Positions 43,186 through 55,564 of a stretch of DNA of 64,000 nucleotides are shown piece after piece. The translations under genes were made by a program, and so were the position numbers. Numbering within the stretch: the stretch's first letter is position 1; each line of letters starts with the position of its first letter. Source of the stretch: Tricholomella constricta (lineage: Eukaryota > Basidiomycota > Agaricomycetes > Agaricales > Lyophyllaceae); assembly GCA_013368375.1 (NCBI GenBank), contig JAACJP010000044.1:248001-312000 (forward strand), written 5' to 3'. The notes beneath the pieces are model-generated. The model ran no database searches, had not been told where the DNA came from, and saw only the letters and a program-made list of their open reading frames with translations.

Positions 43186-46100
43186 TCATCTCCGTGCCTC
43201 AGGGAACAGTTCGTCTGCAGCCATCTTCGCCTCCTGCTCCGCCTCGCCAAGTGGTCCGGCAGGCACAGGCCGCTTTTTCTCCTGGGTCTGCGACTCTGCT
43301 TCTGTCTGAGTTTCTGTAGCCGCCGTACTGAGCTCCGTCGTCGCATCTGTAGTCTCGGTCGTATCAGTCGTCTGGGTCTGAGTCTGCGCCTCCTCATCCT
43401 TTATCTTCTCCTCCTTCGGCTCCGCACTCGTCCCGCCGGCTACAGCACCAACCACTCCCCCGCCCGCAGCCCCACCAGCAACCGCGCTGATCTCCTTCAC
43501 CGTCGTCGGCAGCACCTCCACCGGCGGCACCTGGCCTTTACTCTGACTCTTCACCTCCGGCCCCGCATCCCCCTCAAACACGTTCCGCCCCGGCTCAGGG
43601 ACTCCCTCACCCCGCACGCCCGTCGTCTCGCTGTCCCCCGCTCCCGCGGCGGCTTCTGCACCGCCGTCGTTCTTCACCACAGGATCGACCTTGTTGTTCT
43701 GCGCCAGAAGGGCGTTGGGGTCGAACGGCTCCTTCTCGTTCCCGTGTGGGACGACGATGGCGGGACGCCCGTCCGCCGCGCCGCCGACTGTCGTGTGCGC
43801 CACAGGGACGTGCGACTGCTGCGGCGTGAAGCCTACGTTGTTGTACTGCGAATACTGTAAACCAAAACGAAGGCATCAGATATTGAACCTTCTTTGGACT
43901 ATGTAGTAGGTCACGTACGTCGTTGTGGAAATCGTTGCACGAAAAGTCCCATGTCTTGAACCACTTCGCGCTGACACACTTGCTCCTCGTCCATGGGCTG
44001 CCATACGCCAAGGGGCTGAAATGCGCGAAATGCCATACCGCGAGGATGACGAGGACTGCCGCGATCTGCAGGCGCACCCTCGGGCGCAGAGTAGACGTTG
44101 CGAGGTCAAAACCTGCACAGGAGAGGAGCACGGCGAAGTAGAGCGCGGGGAAGTAGTGATGGAGGAAGAGCTGGCGGCCCATGAGGAAGAAGGGGAAGTA
44201 ATGTAGTGCCCAGCCGACGAAGAGGAAGCCACAGAGGGAGTCGTATTTGACGACTTTAGCTGTGGGTAGGTGTGGTAAGCTCGGAAGCATGCGTGAAGGG
44301 GCATGACTTACTGTTATCGAAATCGCGATAGCCTCTTTGGGCCCGGAGGATGAGGAAGCCACGCACGGAGGCGTATGCGACGACAGCGAGGGTGCTGAGC
44401 CACCATACGAGCGGGTTGCCGATGAGGTAAATCTGGCGATTGTCCTTTACCCAGAAGTTCTGGAAAAAAAAAATACATCGTGTTGAGATACTGCCTCAGG
44501 TGTGAGGGCTTGGAACACTTACAATGCCACGACGGAGACGAGGCCAGGAAGACGGACGTGAATCGTATGTGTGGCGATCAGTCAAGCCAGCGTTGGTGGT
44601 CCACATGACTCGCTGCAGTTCCATGAACTTGGCAAAGAATCCGGGGAGCTTATAGTTGACCTTTGGCGCATCCGCGGGTACTAATCAAAGAGTGAGCAAC
44701 CAATCTCCAAGACCAATATATAGAATTTCTCGACGTACGATTCGGATGCATGGACGTCTCAATGAACCACAACGAATTGGCACGGACCGCATTCTTGTTA
44801 CACGTCACCTCCTGCTGTTCATAGGCCCAGTCTGGCAGTTTGACCTTGTGCGAGAAGAGGTAGCACCCAGTGAGCGAATGTCGGAGCCTGAACACGGTCC
44901 TGAGAGTGCGGAGGCGTTTGCTGGACTCCTTATCGCGACGGTCGCCGCGCTCGATCTCGACATACCAGTCGTCGTTGGCATCGCCCGCGAATCCGGGCAT
45001 ACCGTACGCGGAAACCTCATTCTGGAAGTCGACGTCGGACACGGGCGGGCGGATGTCGTGCGAGTGCAGATGCTTCTCTGTTGCAATGTGCTGCAGCTTG
45101 ATGCGAGTCCCCGAGGTGATGTACGAGAGCGGCTCGGTGGTCCAGTCAAACTCGGCACTAGAGTCGGATGCGTTGAAGATGCGCCAGTCGTTGTTCGAGT
45201 CGCGGTGCGGATAGAGTGTAATTTGTTGTTCTATTAGGACTTTAGCGAGTGCTGCACAGAGGAACTGAAGGGTACGTACGTTTGCTTCCGCCTGGATAAG
45301 TGTGCACGTGCGAGTGGAGGTATCCGCCCTGTGTGTTTACGTGGCGGAGGGTGACTTGTGAACCGACGCCGATGTCCGCAAAGGTATCGGCCATACCGCG
45401 GCCACCGAGAGTGTGCTGGAACTCGGAGCTCATAAAGCCGTCACCGTCGCCCGAGTTCTCAAGGACGAGGAAGTGGATCTGGAACATGGCCATGTAGAAT
45501 ATGATGGGAATGGCGATCAGGCATATGGCACGGGCGATGAAATGGCGAACGAATAACCGCGGGGGCACACGCAAGTCGCCAAGGAGCATCCACAGCTGAT
45601 GCAAGGTGCTGACACCGATAGTTGCGATCGTGAAAAGGCCCACCCACTTACAGCTCGCCACGGCGCCAAGCGAGAAGCCGGTAAGCGTGAGCCAGGTCCA
45701 CCAGGACTTCGTGAAGGGGGCGTGCTTGTCCTCATTCCAGAAACCACACCAAAGGAATACGGTGAGTGCGGTGAAGAAGATGAGGGGTGAATCGAGCAGA
45801 ATGTGCCGCGACTGCGTAACGAGCCCGTTTTCGAAGGTGATGAAGAGAGAAGCCAAAAGAGCGGTGGTTGCGCGGCAGTCGAGAGCCCGTAGAGTAAGGT
45901 AGGCGAGTGGCACAGTGGCGACGCCCAGCGCCGCAGGCACCATCCGCATCGCCACGTATGGTACACGTTCATAGATCCTGCTCTTGTCAGACGAAGCTCT
46001 CGCTGCATAACGCAGCCACTCACTTTCCGATGTCCTTGAAATCAAACTGCCCGTCGTATCCAAACACGAATGCTGCCAGTGTAATCAATAGTTTCGCAAG

Positions 46101-46504
46101 TGGGGGATGCACATCAACGAAATACTGCGTCTTGATGTATTTTGAAGCAAATTTGCCGAAATGCACCTCGTCGAAACTGTACGTTCGTCAGCTGGGCATA
46201 CGAGAGACGTCCAAGCTACGCACACAACGCTATTTGGCTTTGAGAGTCGGAATAACCGTACTCCTGCTGCCACGAGGACCACGAGGAACAGCAACTTCCA
46301 CTCTCCTGCTGTCATGTTCAGTCCACCCAGTCCGTGGTGCCTCCCTCGCGCCGGCGCAAACCCCTTTGACGCCGCTGCCCTCCGTTCATCTGCGTCGAGA
46401 TGGTCGTCCCGCGGGTGTGGAAATCGCTGAGGTGCTACTGGTGCCGGGTGAGCCGCTCCTGGTGGTGGAGATGCCGGTCGTCTCGCTCTGACATGGCCAG
46501 ACAT
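43186..46504 (-). CDS. PMT4: Protein O-mannosyltransferase, PMT4-like, ER membrane
   Basis: Transfers mannose from dolichyl-phosphate mannose to Ser/Thr of proteins in the ER. It starts [20 protein letters not shown]; the first membrane span is [18 protein letters not shown]. The catalytic loop has [16 protein letters not shown] and [12 protein letters not shown]. Several spans ([20 protein letters not shown]) precede the MIR region: [59 protein letters not shown], and [21 protein letters not shown]-terminal spans follow ([36 protein letters not shown]). The MIR sequence suits the PMT4/POMT1 branch better than PMT1 or PMT2. An unusual tail of about 220 residues after [10 protein letters not shown] is acidic and Thr/Gln-rich. 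About seven introns are present. It is the only complete copy in the window. Confidence 0.88.
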
Positions 46505-48250
46505 GGGATGTTCTGCGTTTTCACGCCAGAAGTATCGCGTCCAGTGATTATAAGAGGTGGGAGCTAGAGAAACCTAAAAGTGACGGGTGAATAAAGGAAT
46601 CAAAAAGGAATAATCTGAGGAGAAATTGCGGATTGACGTGTCTGATGCGGCAAAAGTATCGCGGTCCCAATTTGGCCTTTCTGGACGCCGCACGCCGCCG
46701 TGTCAATACAGCGGCGTTCATCATCCGCGTCCGCAGCCACTGACCATTGAAAACGCTTACATATATGACCATTTTATGGGCAGAGAACTAGAGACGGACG
46801 CATACACTTTTGTGGTATAGTGACAGGTAAGCTACATAAGTAGCAGGTGCCATCAGGTATTTCTACTGTGCAAGGTGTCCAAAGCATGTCACCAGGTATA
46901 TGCATGGTACAAAAACAGCATGTATTAAAGGGTTAAATAATCCATCATAACCTACCGTCTGCGTACTGGGCAGTGATCAGACGAGAATACATTATGGTGG
47001 ACTTCCCTCGGTGTTCTGAATCCAATCAAACGAGAAATTCTGTAACAAGTCTTTGGGCGTCTGAAGCGCTGTTGAATCGATTTTTCTCAACAGGATTGCC
47101 ATACCCGCCTCACAAGAGAATACCTGATCCTGGCCTGCAAGAATGCTTGGGTAAATGGCCGCGGTGTTCAATGACAATGGCTTTCATGGGACATGTCTTC
47201 AAGCCAGTACTCCGGCAAGTCAGAGTTAACCTCTCTCTCACCCAGTCGAAAAGGATGTCCTCAACGTCCATTTCAAAATTGAGGCCGAAGGACATATTGA
47301 TGAGATTGACAGACAAGTAAAGCAAGCTAGATACCAGGCAGCCCAGAAAGCGCCGTCCGGAGTCTCTGACAAGACGCTGCACCAACTTCTGAAAAGTTTG
47401 GAATGTCGACCAGATACTTGAGCAAGGAGTCGCTTTGGTCTTCTCATCGCCGAGGGATGATCGGCGTCGACAGGGCACTGCCTAATCGACCAGATGATAT
47501 CCGGTCCTGAGCGCCGAGTAAGCGCGTTTTAGGTACGATGGACCCAAATGTCTTCAGCGTGTAAAAATTGTGGGCATTCGGAAATTCCGAGTCGGCGTCC
47601 AAGATAATGAGGAAACGTAAGGCGCCACCATGGACTACTCCCCAGTGAATGATGTCCATTACTTGCCAGAACATTGTGTGTTCCACCAGGCCCATGCATT
47701 TCGGGGTGTTCTCAGTAGCAGAAGGAGGACACGCTTTTTCTTAGGAGCACCGTCTCAAGAGTCAAACACCCAGAGGACGTTAGCCGCGCGACTGAGCATG
47801 ATCTTAGATGCAATTTTGTCAAAGATCAAAAGGCCAGCTACTCTCGTCCTTAGCCATGATTTCGAGAAACTTCTGGGAGAATCATTCCAAAGGTTGAGAG
47901 CTACCCAGGTATGTTTGTCGAGAACGTGTCGCCGAGGTGCAACGGATCGTGGCGAAACACAGTTTCTGTTTCAGAGTCACTGTCAATGAAGTTCAGAACG
48001 TCTAGAACTCGGAAGAGCAATTCTAGAAATGGCTGCTGTCGGTATTTCCGTAGAAGTAAAGGAGTTATATACAAGAATAAATGCTGTCGCCACAGGTGTG
48101 TGTGTGGTTAGAGAAAGTATGCAAATCGTGAATGCGCATTGCGCACAAATTTCCTAAATTGCGATTATGTAAGCGCTCACAATTCTGCAGCTCCCTCGAC
48201 ATTTGGAGAGCCTTTACGCGTTCTTCTTTCTTAATCACTAGATCTTCAGC
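46505..48250. other. Upstream region with possible decayed gene
   Basis: Between the divergent PMT4 and CCT2 starts. On the minus strand at 47000-48000 several short frames look protein-like, for example FGLLIFDKIASKIMLSRAAN and FEMDVEDILFDWVRERL, but they are broken by stops and shifts and cannot be spliced into one model. They may be a degenerate gene (F-box-like layout is a guess). The last few hundred bases must hold the CCT2 promoter. Confidence 0.35.
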
Positions 48251-50300
48251 ATGTCGATGCAAATCTTTGGCGAGCAGGTCAGTTGTACTTTTCTGAAAGC
48301 TTGTGCTGGCCTTATCAGCTCAAAATAACAGGCAACGGAGGAGAAGGCCGAGAACGCGCGTCTCTCATCGTTCGTCGGCGCACTGGCCCTCGGAGACCTC
48401 GTAAAGTCGACTCTGGGGCCCAAGGGAATGAACAAAATTTTACAATCCGCGTCGACGGGCGATATCAACGTGACGAACGATGGTGCAACCATCCTGAAAG
48501 CGATCCAGCTCGATAACGCTGCAGCAAAGATCCTCGTCAATATCTCCAAGGTGCAGGACGATGAGGTCGGGGACGGGACGACGTCGGTCACTGTGCTGGC
48601 TGCGGAGCTACTGAGGGAGGCGGAGAAGCTGATTGCGCAGAAGATCCATCCCCAGACGATCGTGGAGGGCTTTAGAATCGCGAGTGTCGCAGCATTAAAG
48701 GCTTTGGAGGCCGCAGCAATCGACAACTTGTGCGTTGCCAGTCCCTATTTGTTAATTGCGTTCTAACTCTTCGATTTGCAGCTCAGATCCAGTCGCCTTC
48801 CGCCAGGATCTCTTCAACATCGCCCGGACAACTCTGTCGTCCAAGGTTCTTTCGCAAGACAAGGAATACTTTGCAAACCTTGCTGTTGATGCTGTTCTCC
48901 GTTTGAAGGTACGACACGCAAATCAACATCTGCAGTCACTGACGCTCTCACTTTAGGGATCGATAGATCTCGAGCACATCCAGGTCATCAAAAAAGTGGG
49001 TGGAAAGCTCACAGATTCCTACCTCGACGAGGGTACGTTCACGGCAGTAGAATATACCTCATTGTTCTGACCCTGTCCCCAGGCTTCATTCTCGACAAAA
49101 CGATCGCCGTGAACTCTCCGAAACGGATGGAAAACGCGAAAATTCTTATCGCTAACACTTGTAAGATCGTCCTGTCGCGCGATACCCCCGTCCTCACTAG
49201 GTTTTTGCAGCGATGGACACCGACAAGATCAAGGTCTTCGGCGCCCGCGTCAAAGTAGACTCGACTGGCAAGCTGGCAGAGCTCGAACGGGCAGAGCGGG
49301 TGAGTTATATGACAACCGCATAGGAACATCCAGCCTGACCTTCTTCAGGAAAAAATGAAAGCGAAAGTCGACGCGATCGCCGCACACGGCATCAACTGCT
49401 TCGTGAACCGACAGCTGATCTACAACTACCCCGAGTCGCTGCTAGCAGAGAAGGGCATCCTGGTAATCGAGCATGCTGACTTTGAGGGTGTCGAGCGACT
49501 GTCGCTGGTGTCCGGCGGCGAGATCGCTAGTACCTTCGATCGACCGGATCTCGTGAACCTCGGCCACTGTGAGCTGATCGAGGAAATCATGATTGGAGAG
49601 GACAAGGTGCGTCTTGTGGTCGATCATGATTGACTACCTTCATAACTAATCGTTGCCTGCAGTTGATTAAATTCTCTGGTGTCGCTGCGGGAGAAGCGTG
49701 CACAGTCGTTCTCCGCGGCTCGACGACGCAGATGGTGGACGAAGCAGAGCGCTCCCTGCACGACGCCCTCTCCGTGCTTTCACAGACGGTGAAGGAGACC
49801 CGAACGGTGCTGGGAGGTGGATGCTCGGAGATGCTGATGAGCTGTGCCATTGAAGAAGAGGCGAGGAAGATCAAGGGCAAGAAGGCAATTGCAACTGAGG
49901 CGTTCGGGCGTGCGCTCAGGCAGATACCCACGATCCTTGCAGACAACGCGGGCTTTGATTCCTCCGATCTTGTCACGAGGCTAAGGGCCGCTCATTATGA
50001 GGGACATGCAGATGCTGGCCTGGGTGAGTCCATTGCCGGCCTTTTTTTTTTTTGGTTTGGCATTTCTCATGTGTGTGTTAGATATGGACAAAGGGAGCAT
50101 TGGCTCCATGAAGCAGTTGGGTGTCACTGAGAGCTACAAGCTCAAGAGGCAAGTGGTTCTAAGTGCCAGCGAGGCCGCCGAAATGATCCTCCGGTTCGTC
50201 ATCTGCTTGCATTATGTTCGCCTTATGTACTCATCCATCATCATTTTACAGTGTTGATGATATTCTTCGTGCTGCACCTCGGAGACGTGAGGCCGTGTAA
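48251..50300 (+). CDS. CCT2: T-complex protein 1 subunit beta
   Basis: Beta subunit of the cytosolic chaperonin TRiC/CCT, which folds actin, tubulin and other proteins using ATP. It starts MSMQIFGEQ, then an intron (GTCAGT...ATAACAG) and [23 protein letters not shown]-site blocks are visible: [28 protein letters not shown] and [20 protein letters not shown]. Later blocks include [72 protein letters not shown] and the end [15 protein letters not shown], which is diagnostic for the beta subunit. Stop TAA at 50298-50300. About eight short introns; the length matches the family (about 525 residues). Divergent from PMT4 and convergent with the peptidase at 50679. Confidence 0.95.
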
Positions 50301-50678
50301 GGATAAAATATAGCAAAACTGATGGTAGTCGCATATACAAATACAATTCTTATTAGCTCTTTGGAGCATAAACGGGACGTGAGTAACGCCGCATCTGGTA
50401 TAGGGATTGCAATAGTCTCTCCTATACAGCCACCATCAGTCGTTCCTCCGTTCTGTAGATCGCGAGGCAAACGCTTGAAACAGTGCATGTAATTTCTCCC
50501 ATACTTTCCATCCATGATTTATACACAACTCTTCATAATTGACTACGTATAATCTGACAGGGACCGGACGCTACATCTTCACAATCAAGCTTGGGGTACA
50601 CGCTCACCTTATTTATTCCAAACTCCTGTCGCAGAAACGAAGCCATCCTAACAAATGATACGTACGTACATAGAATAT
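50301..50678. other. Convergent intergenic region
   Basis: About 380 bases between the stop codons of CCT2 and the TAP-like peptidase. It should hold both 3' untranslated regions. No other feature is seen. Confidence 0.5.
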
Positions 50679-53166
50679 CTAGAGCATTCTTGGTAAATTG
50701 TAAGATTCGCTCAACTTCCTTATCGCATCATATACAACGCGTTCCTCCGCCGACATTTCAGCCACCTGCTGCTCAACTTCCTTATTTCCTAAGGTAATCT
50801 GCTCGGTGTTCGACGCGTATGATATGTCAACCCCAGGGAACGGCGTCCCAACGACTGAGCAGACCGTTCCAGGAGGAGGCAATGTTCCCTTTACGAAGTA
50901 GTCGCGGATGTACATTTGTGTGCAGACAGAAGGCGCGGAAATGGAGCAGTGCTGGCGTAGAATCGCTTGAATTAGAACGCATGCAGAATGGTTGGCTAAT
51001 TGTAACTTACGCCTGGAGAATCCTGCGTCAACACCACGGAGCTTGGGAAGCCTTTCGCCGTTTTCTTCGCTCTACAGTGGCGCATGAGTAGCTGCGTGTT
51101 GCAAGTATAGAAAGAGGCTAGTCACGCCCATAATGGGGTCACAGGATCTATTCAATGGTAAGCCACAATCAGAGCGGGAAGAAACGCCACATACCAGCCG
51201 TGTTCCCGACTACCAAGAGCGGGAAGCTGGTGTTCCCCTCAAATGGACCTGGTGAGGACAGAATTAATGTATATCAAAAAGAAACTGCAAGGAGGCACAC
51301 CTCTGAACCGAGTCTTAGGAAGTTCTGGCCATCCCCTACAAACCAAAGTGAATAAATGCTCCAGCATCTGCAAGAAATACACCCACACGCAAGATGTCCT
51401 GACACCTGACCAAATCTCCGCCCATTGCGACTTCTTCGTCGTCTCCTCAAAATACTTCTCCAGTTCCTCAAACGCTTCGGGGACAGGGTCACCATCATTA
51501 CACAAAATAGCGGTGGCCGCGTCCCTTACAACACCAAATCCTTCCTCTCCTTCATCACATTCGCACTGGAACGGCGCCCCGTCGAGGATAGAGAACAGTG
51601 GCGCACCGTCGCCCCGTGCAAGGTCCGCAAGCGCACCCGCGAGCTTGGACCATGTAGCCCAGGGTGTATAGAGCGAGATGAAGACGGACACGCGGAGACG
51701 GTTGTAGTCGACGAGACCGTAGGACGTGGCGGTGCGAACGGGGACGGGACGTGCAGTGACGGACTCGTATAGTTTAGTGAGGTTGGCGGAAATTAGATCC
51801 GGAGTGGGCGCGTAGAAGGGGCATGCGAAGGGTCCGGCAGCATGGCAGAACGTGAAGAATGCGTCCATGGCCTTGTCGGTATCAATGAGATTAGTGGACC
51901 ATAGAGCTGTAATGCAACACCGAGGTAAGTCGTTTAAATGGCAGTTAATTGGAACCTCGACTCGCATTGGTAGTAATTCTCAATGTCGACGACCCCGTCA
52001 ATCACGATACGCTCAACTTTGTCCTTTTAATAGTCAGTGTAGCACAGATAAAGCGAAGAAACGCGCTCACAGGAAACATTGAAGCAAATGTAGCGCCGAG
52101 AACGCTTCCATAACTATCCCCGAATCAACATGGCACTTGACCTCTGAAGAATAAACAACTCACGAGAATCCCCAATACAGCAGCTTCTCCTTTCCATGGG
52201 CCCTTACAATGCTCAGCATATCGTTGGCCGTCTGGTCTGTATTTATATGGGCCAACACCTCACGCTGGCGCTCCCCAGCAAGCTGCCCTACAATCTTTGC
52301 GCGGGCCCAAGCACGGGCAAGGCCATCGGCAGACGTGTTCAGGACGCTGAGGCTCTCTCGGACGCCATCATGTCCACCGAACAGCTCGCGCTCTACCGCA
52401 GTCTCAAAGAACGAGGCGCGCGGGGTCGAGCGGCCCACACCTAGTACGAACATGAAGACGATGAGTTTCAGACTTTCGATGTATACCATGTTCAGGAGAG
52501 GTCTGGGTCCCCTCGAACGTCAAGCACCCAAAAAAGAAGAACCCACCTCTTGGATCGAACCCGAGGACGTCGAATTGAGGTCCTACGATTTGGGAGAGGA
52601 GACGACCTTCTAACGTGACAGTGTCAATACCGCTACCGCCGGGGCCGCCGGGGTTTATGAGAATGGGCCCGCGGTAGTCGGGGGAATCGCGAGGGAGAGA
52701 CGATGGGATACGCGTCATCGCAATGACGGCCTTGTCTCCAGTAGGATTGGAATAATTCAGAGGCACCTGTAAGAGGCAGCTCGTATCAGAATTGACTCAC
52801 TACATCGGTAGCAAGGTAATCAGATGCACTATGAGACGGGCACATTGCTGGTCTGTGTAGCAAGGATGCCAGATGAGTTTCTCGGAAGGTGTGACCTGTT
52901 GTGAAGCCAGTCCGATACGGCGAAGGAGTGAATATACTGAGAATTGCTACTGGACCATTCAGGCGTACCCTAGCCCAGGAAAATTTGTCAGGTGAAGTAC
53001 CGGAGCTCGTCTTCAAGACAGAACCTGGATAAAGGACAAGGAGTTCATCTGTAGCCCTAGAGAAGCCCGTATGAAATGAAATAAGTGTGATCGCTGCGAG
53101 CAGAAGGAATGCGCTGAAAGCCAAGGTTCGCGTGAAGGTCCTGGAGCTGCTAGGTGTCTGCGGCAT
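50679..53166 (-). CDS. TAP-like alpha/beta hydrolase (S33 peptidase family)
   Basis: Serine hydrolase related to tripeptidyl/prolyl aminopeptidases with a TAP-like C-terminal domain. It is probably membrane-anchored or secreted: after MPQTPSSSRTFTRTL comes the hydrophobic stretch AFSAFLLLAAITLISF. Early exons give TPSEKLIWHPCYTDQQCARL and VPLNYSNPTGDKAVIAMTRI. The oxyanion region is ILINPGGPGGSG with FDPRG, the nucleophile lies in YWGFSYGSVLGATFASMFP across an intron, the Asp in VVGNTADPVTPLWAA, and the His in DSPGHCSIS. The protein ends RKLSESYNLPRML at 50679. About nine introns are present. An upstream Met at 53181 adds five residues. The catalytic triad is complete; substrate preference is unknown. 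Confidence 0.88.
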
Positions 53167-53475
53167 GGTGGTAGAAAACAAAGCGTTGGCTGCGGATGAT
53201 CATTCGAAGCTCCGTACCGACTCTCCGTACTACACTGCAGTGATCAAAGTTCGAACCACAGCTGATGCCCATAAGTATCAAGAGCAAGGGGATAAGTATT
53301 AATGAGGCACATTCCGATCATGATCAGGAGTCCGGCGTCCTGATCAACTCGGCATGTAATTAGAAATCATTCTGATGCAGCAATACAAAATATGCAACTT
53401 ACATATATATATGTTACCCTACACAGATAATGAGGGGGACCATAAAGCAAGGAAAAAAGCGAACACACAACGCTC

Positions 53476-55289
53476 TCACCCCGCTGCCTGAGTCCTCTCC
53501 AGCATCTTATTGATCGCAACAGGCCTCCCACTCGCAGGGTGCGCCATATCACCCAACCTGCCCTCCCTCATCCTCATCAACAGCCCCGACAAGAACTTGG
53601 GCGTCACATACTCCTCCTCCTCACCCCACCCCTCTCCAACATCCTCCACCTCCATCGGCGTCCCCACATTGCTCCCCGGTGCCGACCGCTTCGCCGGGCT
53701 CACAGGGCCCCCAGTGCTACCATGCGGCGACTGCCCCTGTCCCCGCGCGGCATCCGGCGCCCCGCCCTCCTTGTATCGCTCCCACAGCGCGTAGAGCGAG
53801 ATGATCTCTTGCGAGACGGTCGCGATGAGCGGGAGGGAGACGTTGAGCTCTGCGAAGAACGCGATCGGGTCCTGCGGCTTCTTGGGCTCCTCGACGGCCT
53901 GAGCATGGTGTGCTTGGCGCGACGAGCGACGCGGCTGTGGAGCCGGGGGGTCTGCTGCCTGCGCAGGCTTGTCCGAGGAGCCGAGGTCAGGGAGGACGGC
54001 CTTGCTCGTGGGTGCGTGGAGGGTATATGTGAGGTAGATAGCGGCGATAGCGATGATGTACGGTGGGTGCAAAAGGCAAAGGTCGGAGCGATATGTGTCG
54101 TTGATGATGAACCTTGTTCGGGGAGGTCAGAATGTGGAGTCAAGGAAAGGCGTCGCGCTTACCATGCGGTCTGGAGTGCGCCTTCGGAGAGTTCGAGTTG
54201 GCCTTCGCCTGTGCCCCAATACCGCGTACCGTCCTCGGCGCCGAGACCGACGCCTACCTCGTCTGCTTCGCCCTCTTCTGAGCCGAAAAGGGAGGTGGTG
54301 TCTGTAACCTCCTTCTTACATAGCGTAAGAAGTGTTCGGTATGGATGAAATACGACAAGGTCGCATTCAAGGTCGTCCACAAGGTAGAACTCCATCTCAG
54401 CCAGCTTGGTGTGGTCTGAAGGGAAATGTTTGACATTATAAGCTTCGTCTGGATAACTAGAAATCAGATGATCATCGTTGTGGCGCATAAAGAAGCACCT
54501 ACGACTGAAAAGCGATCTGGACTCTGCAACAACATTCTTGATGTGTACTGGCGACTCCTCCGCTTTTGCGGCGACGTAACAGCAAGCCGCAATGACAATA
54601 AACGGGTCGGTCTCACAATACGAATTCTTGAGATAGAACCTCCTGAAGAAAACAGTTGCGGTCGCAATGGCTCGTTGCCGGAGCCCTAATTTCTTTCCAA
54701 GCTTGGAGATGGCTAGAGGGTGTAATCAGCCTATATATATACGACAAGTACAGGAAATCAAGGAAGACGAGTCTCCGAATTTTGGTTACAGCTAAGCAAC
54801 CCCAGCGTTCAGTATTAACTGTTTTGGGGCCAACACTAAGCTGGATGGGCAGCGAGTCTCGGGCGTCCTCTACGCTGGGCAACATCAGAGCCAATTCCGA
54901 CACATTGCAGCTTAATTTGGACAGGTAAGGCAAGCTGTCTGTCGGATAAAATGCCAGTAAAGTTGTCTGTCCACATAGTCATCGAAGGAGCCAACAGGTG
55001 CAGATATTCATGAGCCCAGTCTCAGCGTTGCCAGAGAAAGATGGCTTCGTTTTCGAAGCGGGAAATGGAGAGAGAGCCCTCACGTACCATTCGCAAAATA
55101 GATAGCCAGAAGTTCGAGGTGGTCAGGGTCATCGACGTATTGGAGATCGTCTGCTCTGGCCTGTTTCAACGTTGCACGGTCCACCACCCACCGCTTGCTG
55201 AGATCCACGCGTCGATAAGTTGGTCCGTCAGATACAAAAACACTCTTGATCTCTCACTAATGTGAACTCGCCCAAAAGTCTGTCGCCAT
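53476..55289 (-). CDS. SSN8: Cyclin C, Mediator kinase module
   Basis: Partner of the CDK8 kinase in the Mediator CDK8 module, regulating RNA polymerase II transcription. It starts MATDFWASSHY; a short intron (GTGAGA...CTCAG) leads to KRWVVDRATLKQARADDLQY and DDPDHLELLAIYFANV, an almost invariant cyclin C opening. Later exons give LRQRVIATATVFF-type sequence with FYLKNSYCETDPFIVIAAC, and ESPVHIKNVVAESRSLFS, then YPDEAYNVKHFPSDHTKLAE and MEFYLVDDLECDLVVFHPYR. A C-terminal region with PPYIIAIAAIYLTYTLHAP closes the second cyclin repeat. It is followed by a low-complexity tail ending INKMLERTQAAG. The tail is longer than in animals, as is usual in basidiomycetes. It is divergent from MDH1 with 275 bases between starts. 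Confidence 0.92.
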
Positions 55290-55564
55290 TCAAAACCAAG
55301 CAAGCAAGGGAAATGTACCGTGAAACCACGTTACAGGGCCCAGAATGCCGTACACGCTGTCAGTGAAGCGGGCTGCCGTCGAGTTGACGTCAAGCCATTG
55401 ACACGCCTTTGCCAGGCGGCTGGCAAGCGAAAAAAAGCCGACGAGGCCCGGAGTATCTCACGTGACGCATCCCGGACTTGAACGGAATACCGCCTCGGAT
55501 TTTCTCAACAACAACTTGACTGCCAACTCTCATCATCTCTACATACTAAAATCTAAAAAGGACA
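55290..55564. promoter_or_regulatory. Shared divergent promoter, cyclin C and MDH1
   Basis: Only 275 bases lie between the two start codons, so both promoters are here. A CACGTGA near 55460 could be bound by a bHLH factor. No clear TATA box. Confidence 0.45.

Noticed and set aside
47000..48000. F-box protein gene
   Set aside because: Protein-like pieces occur on the minus strand, but no F-box motif is definable and stops and frame changes prevent a model; recorded only as a possible relic.
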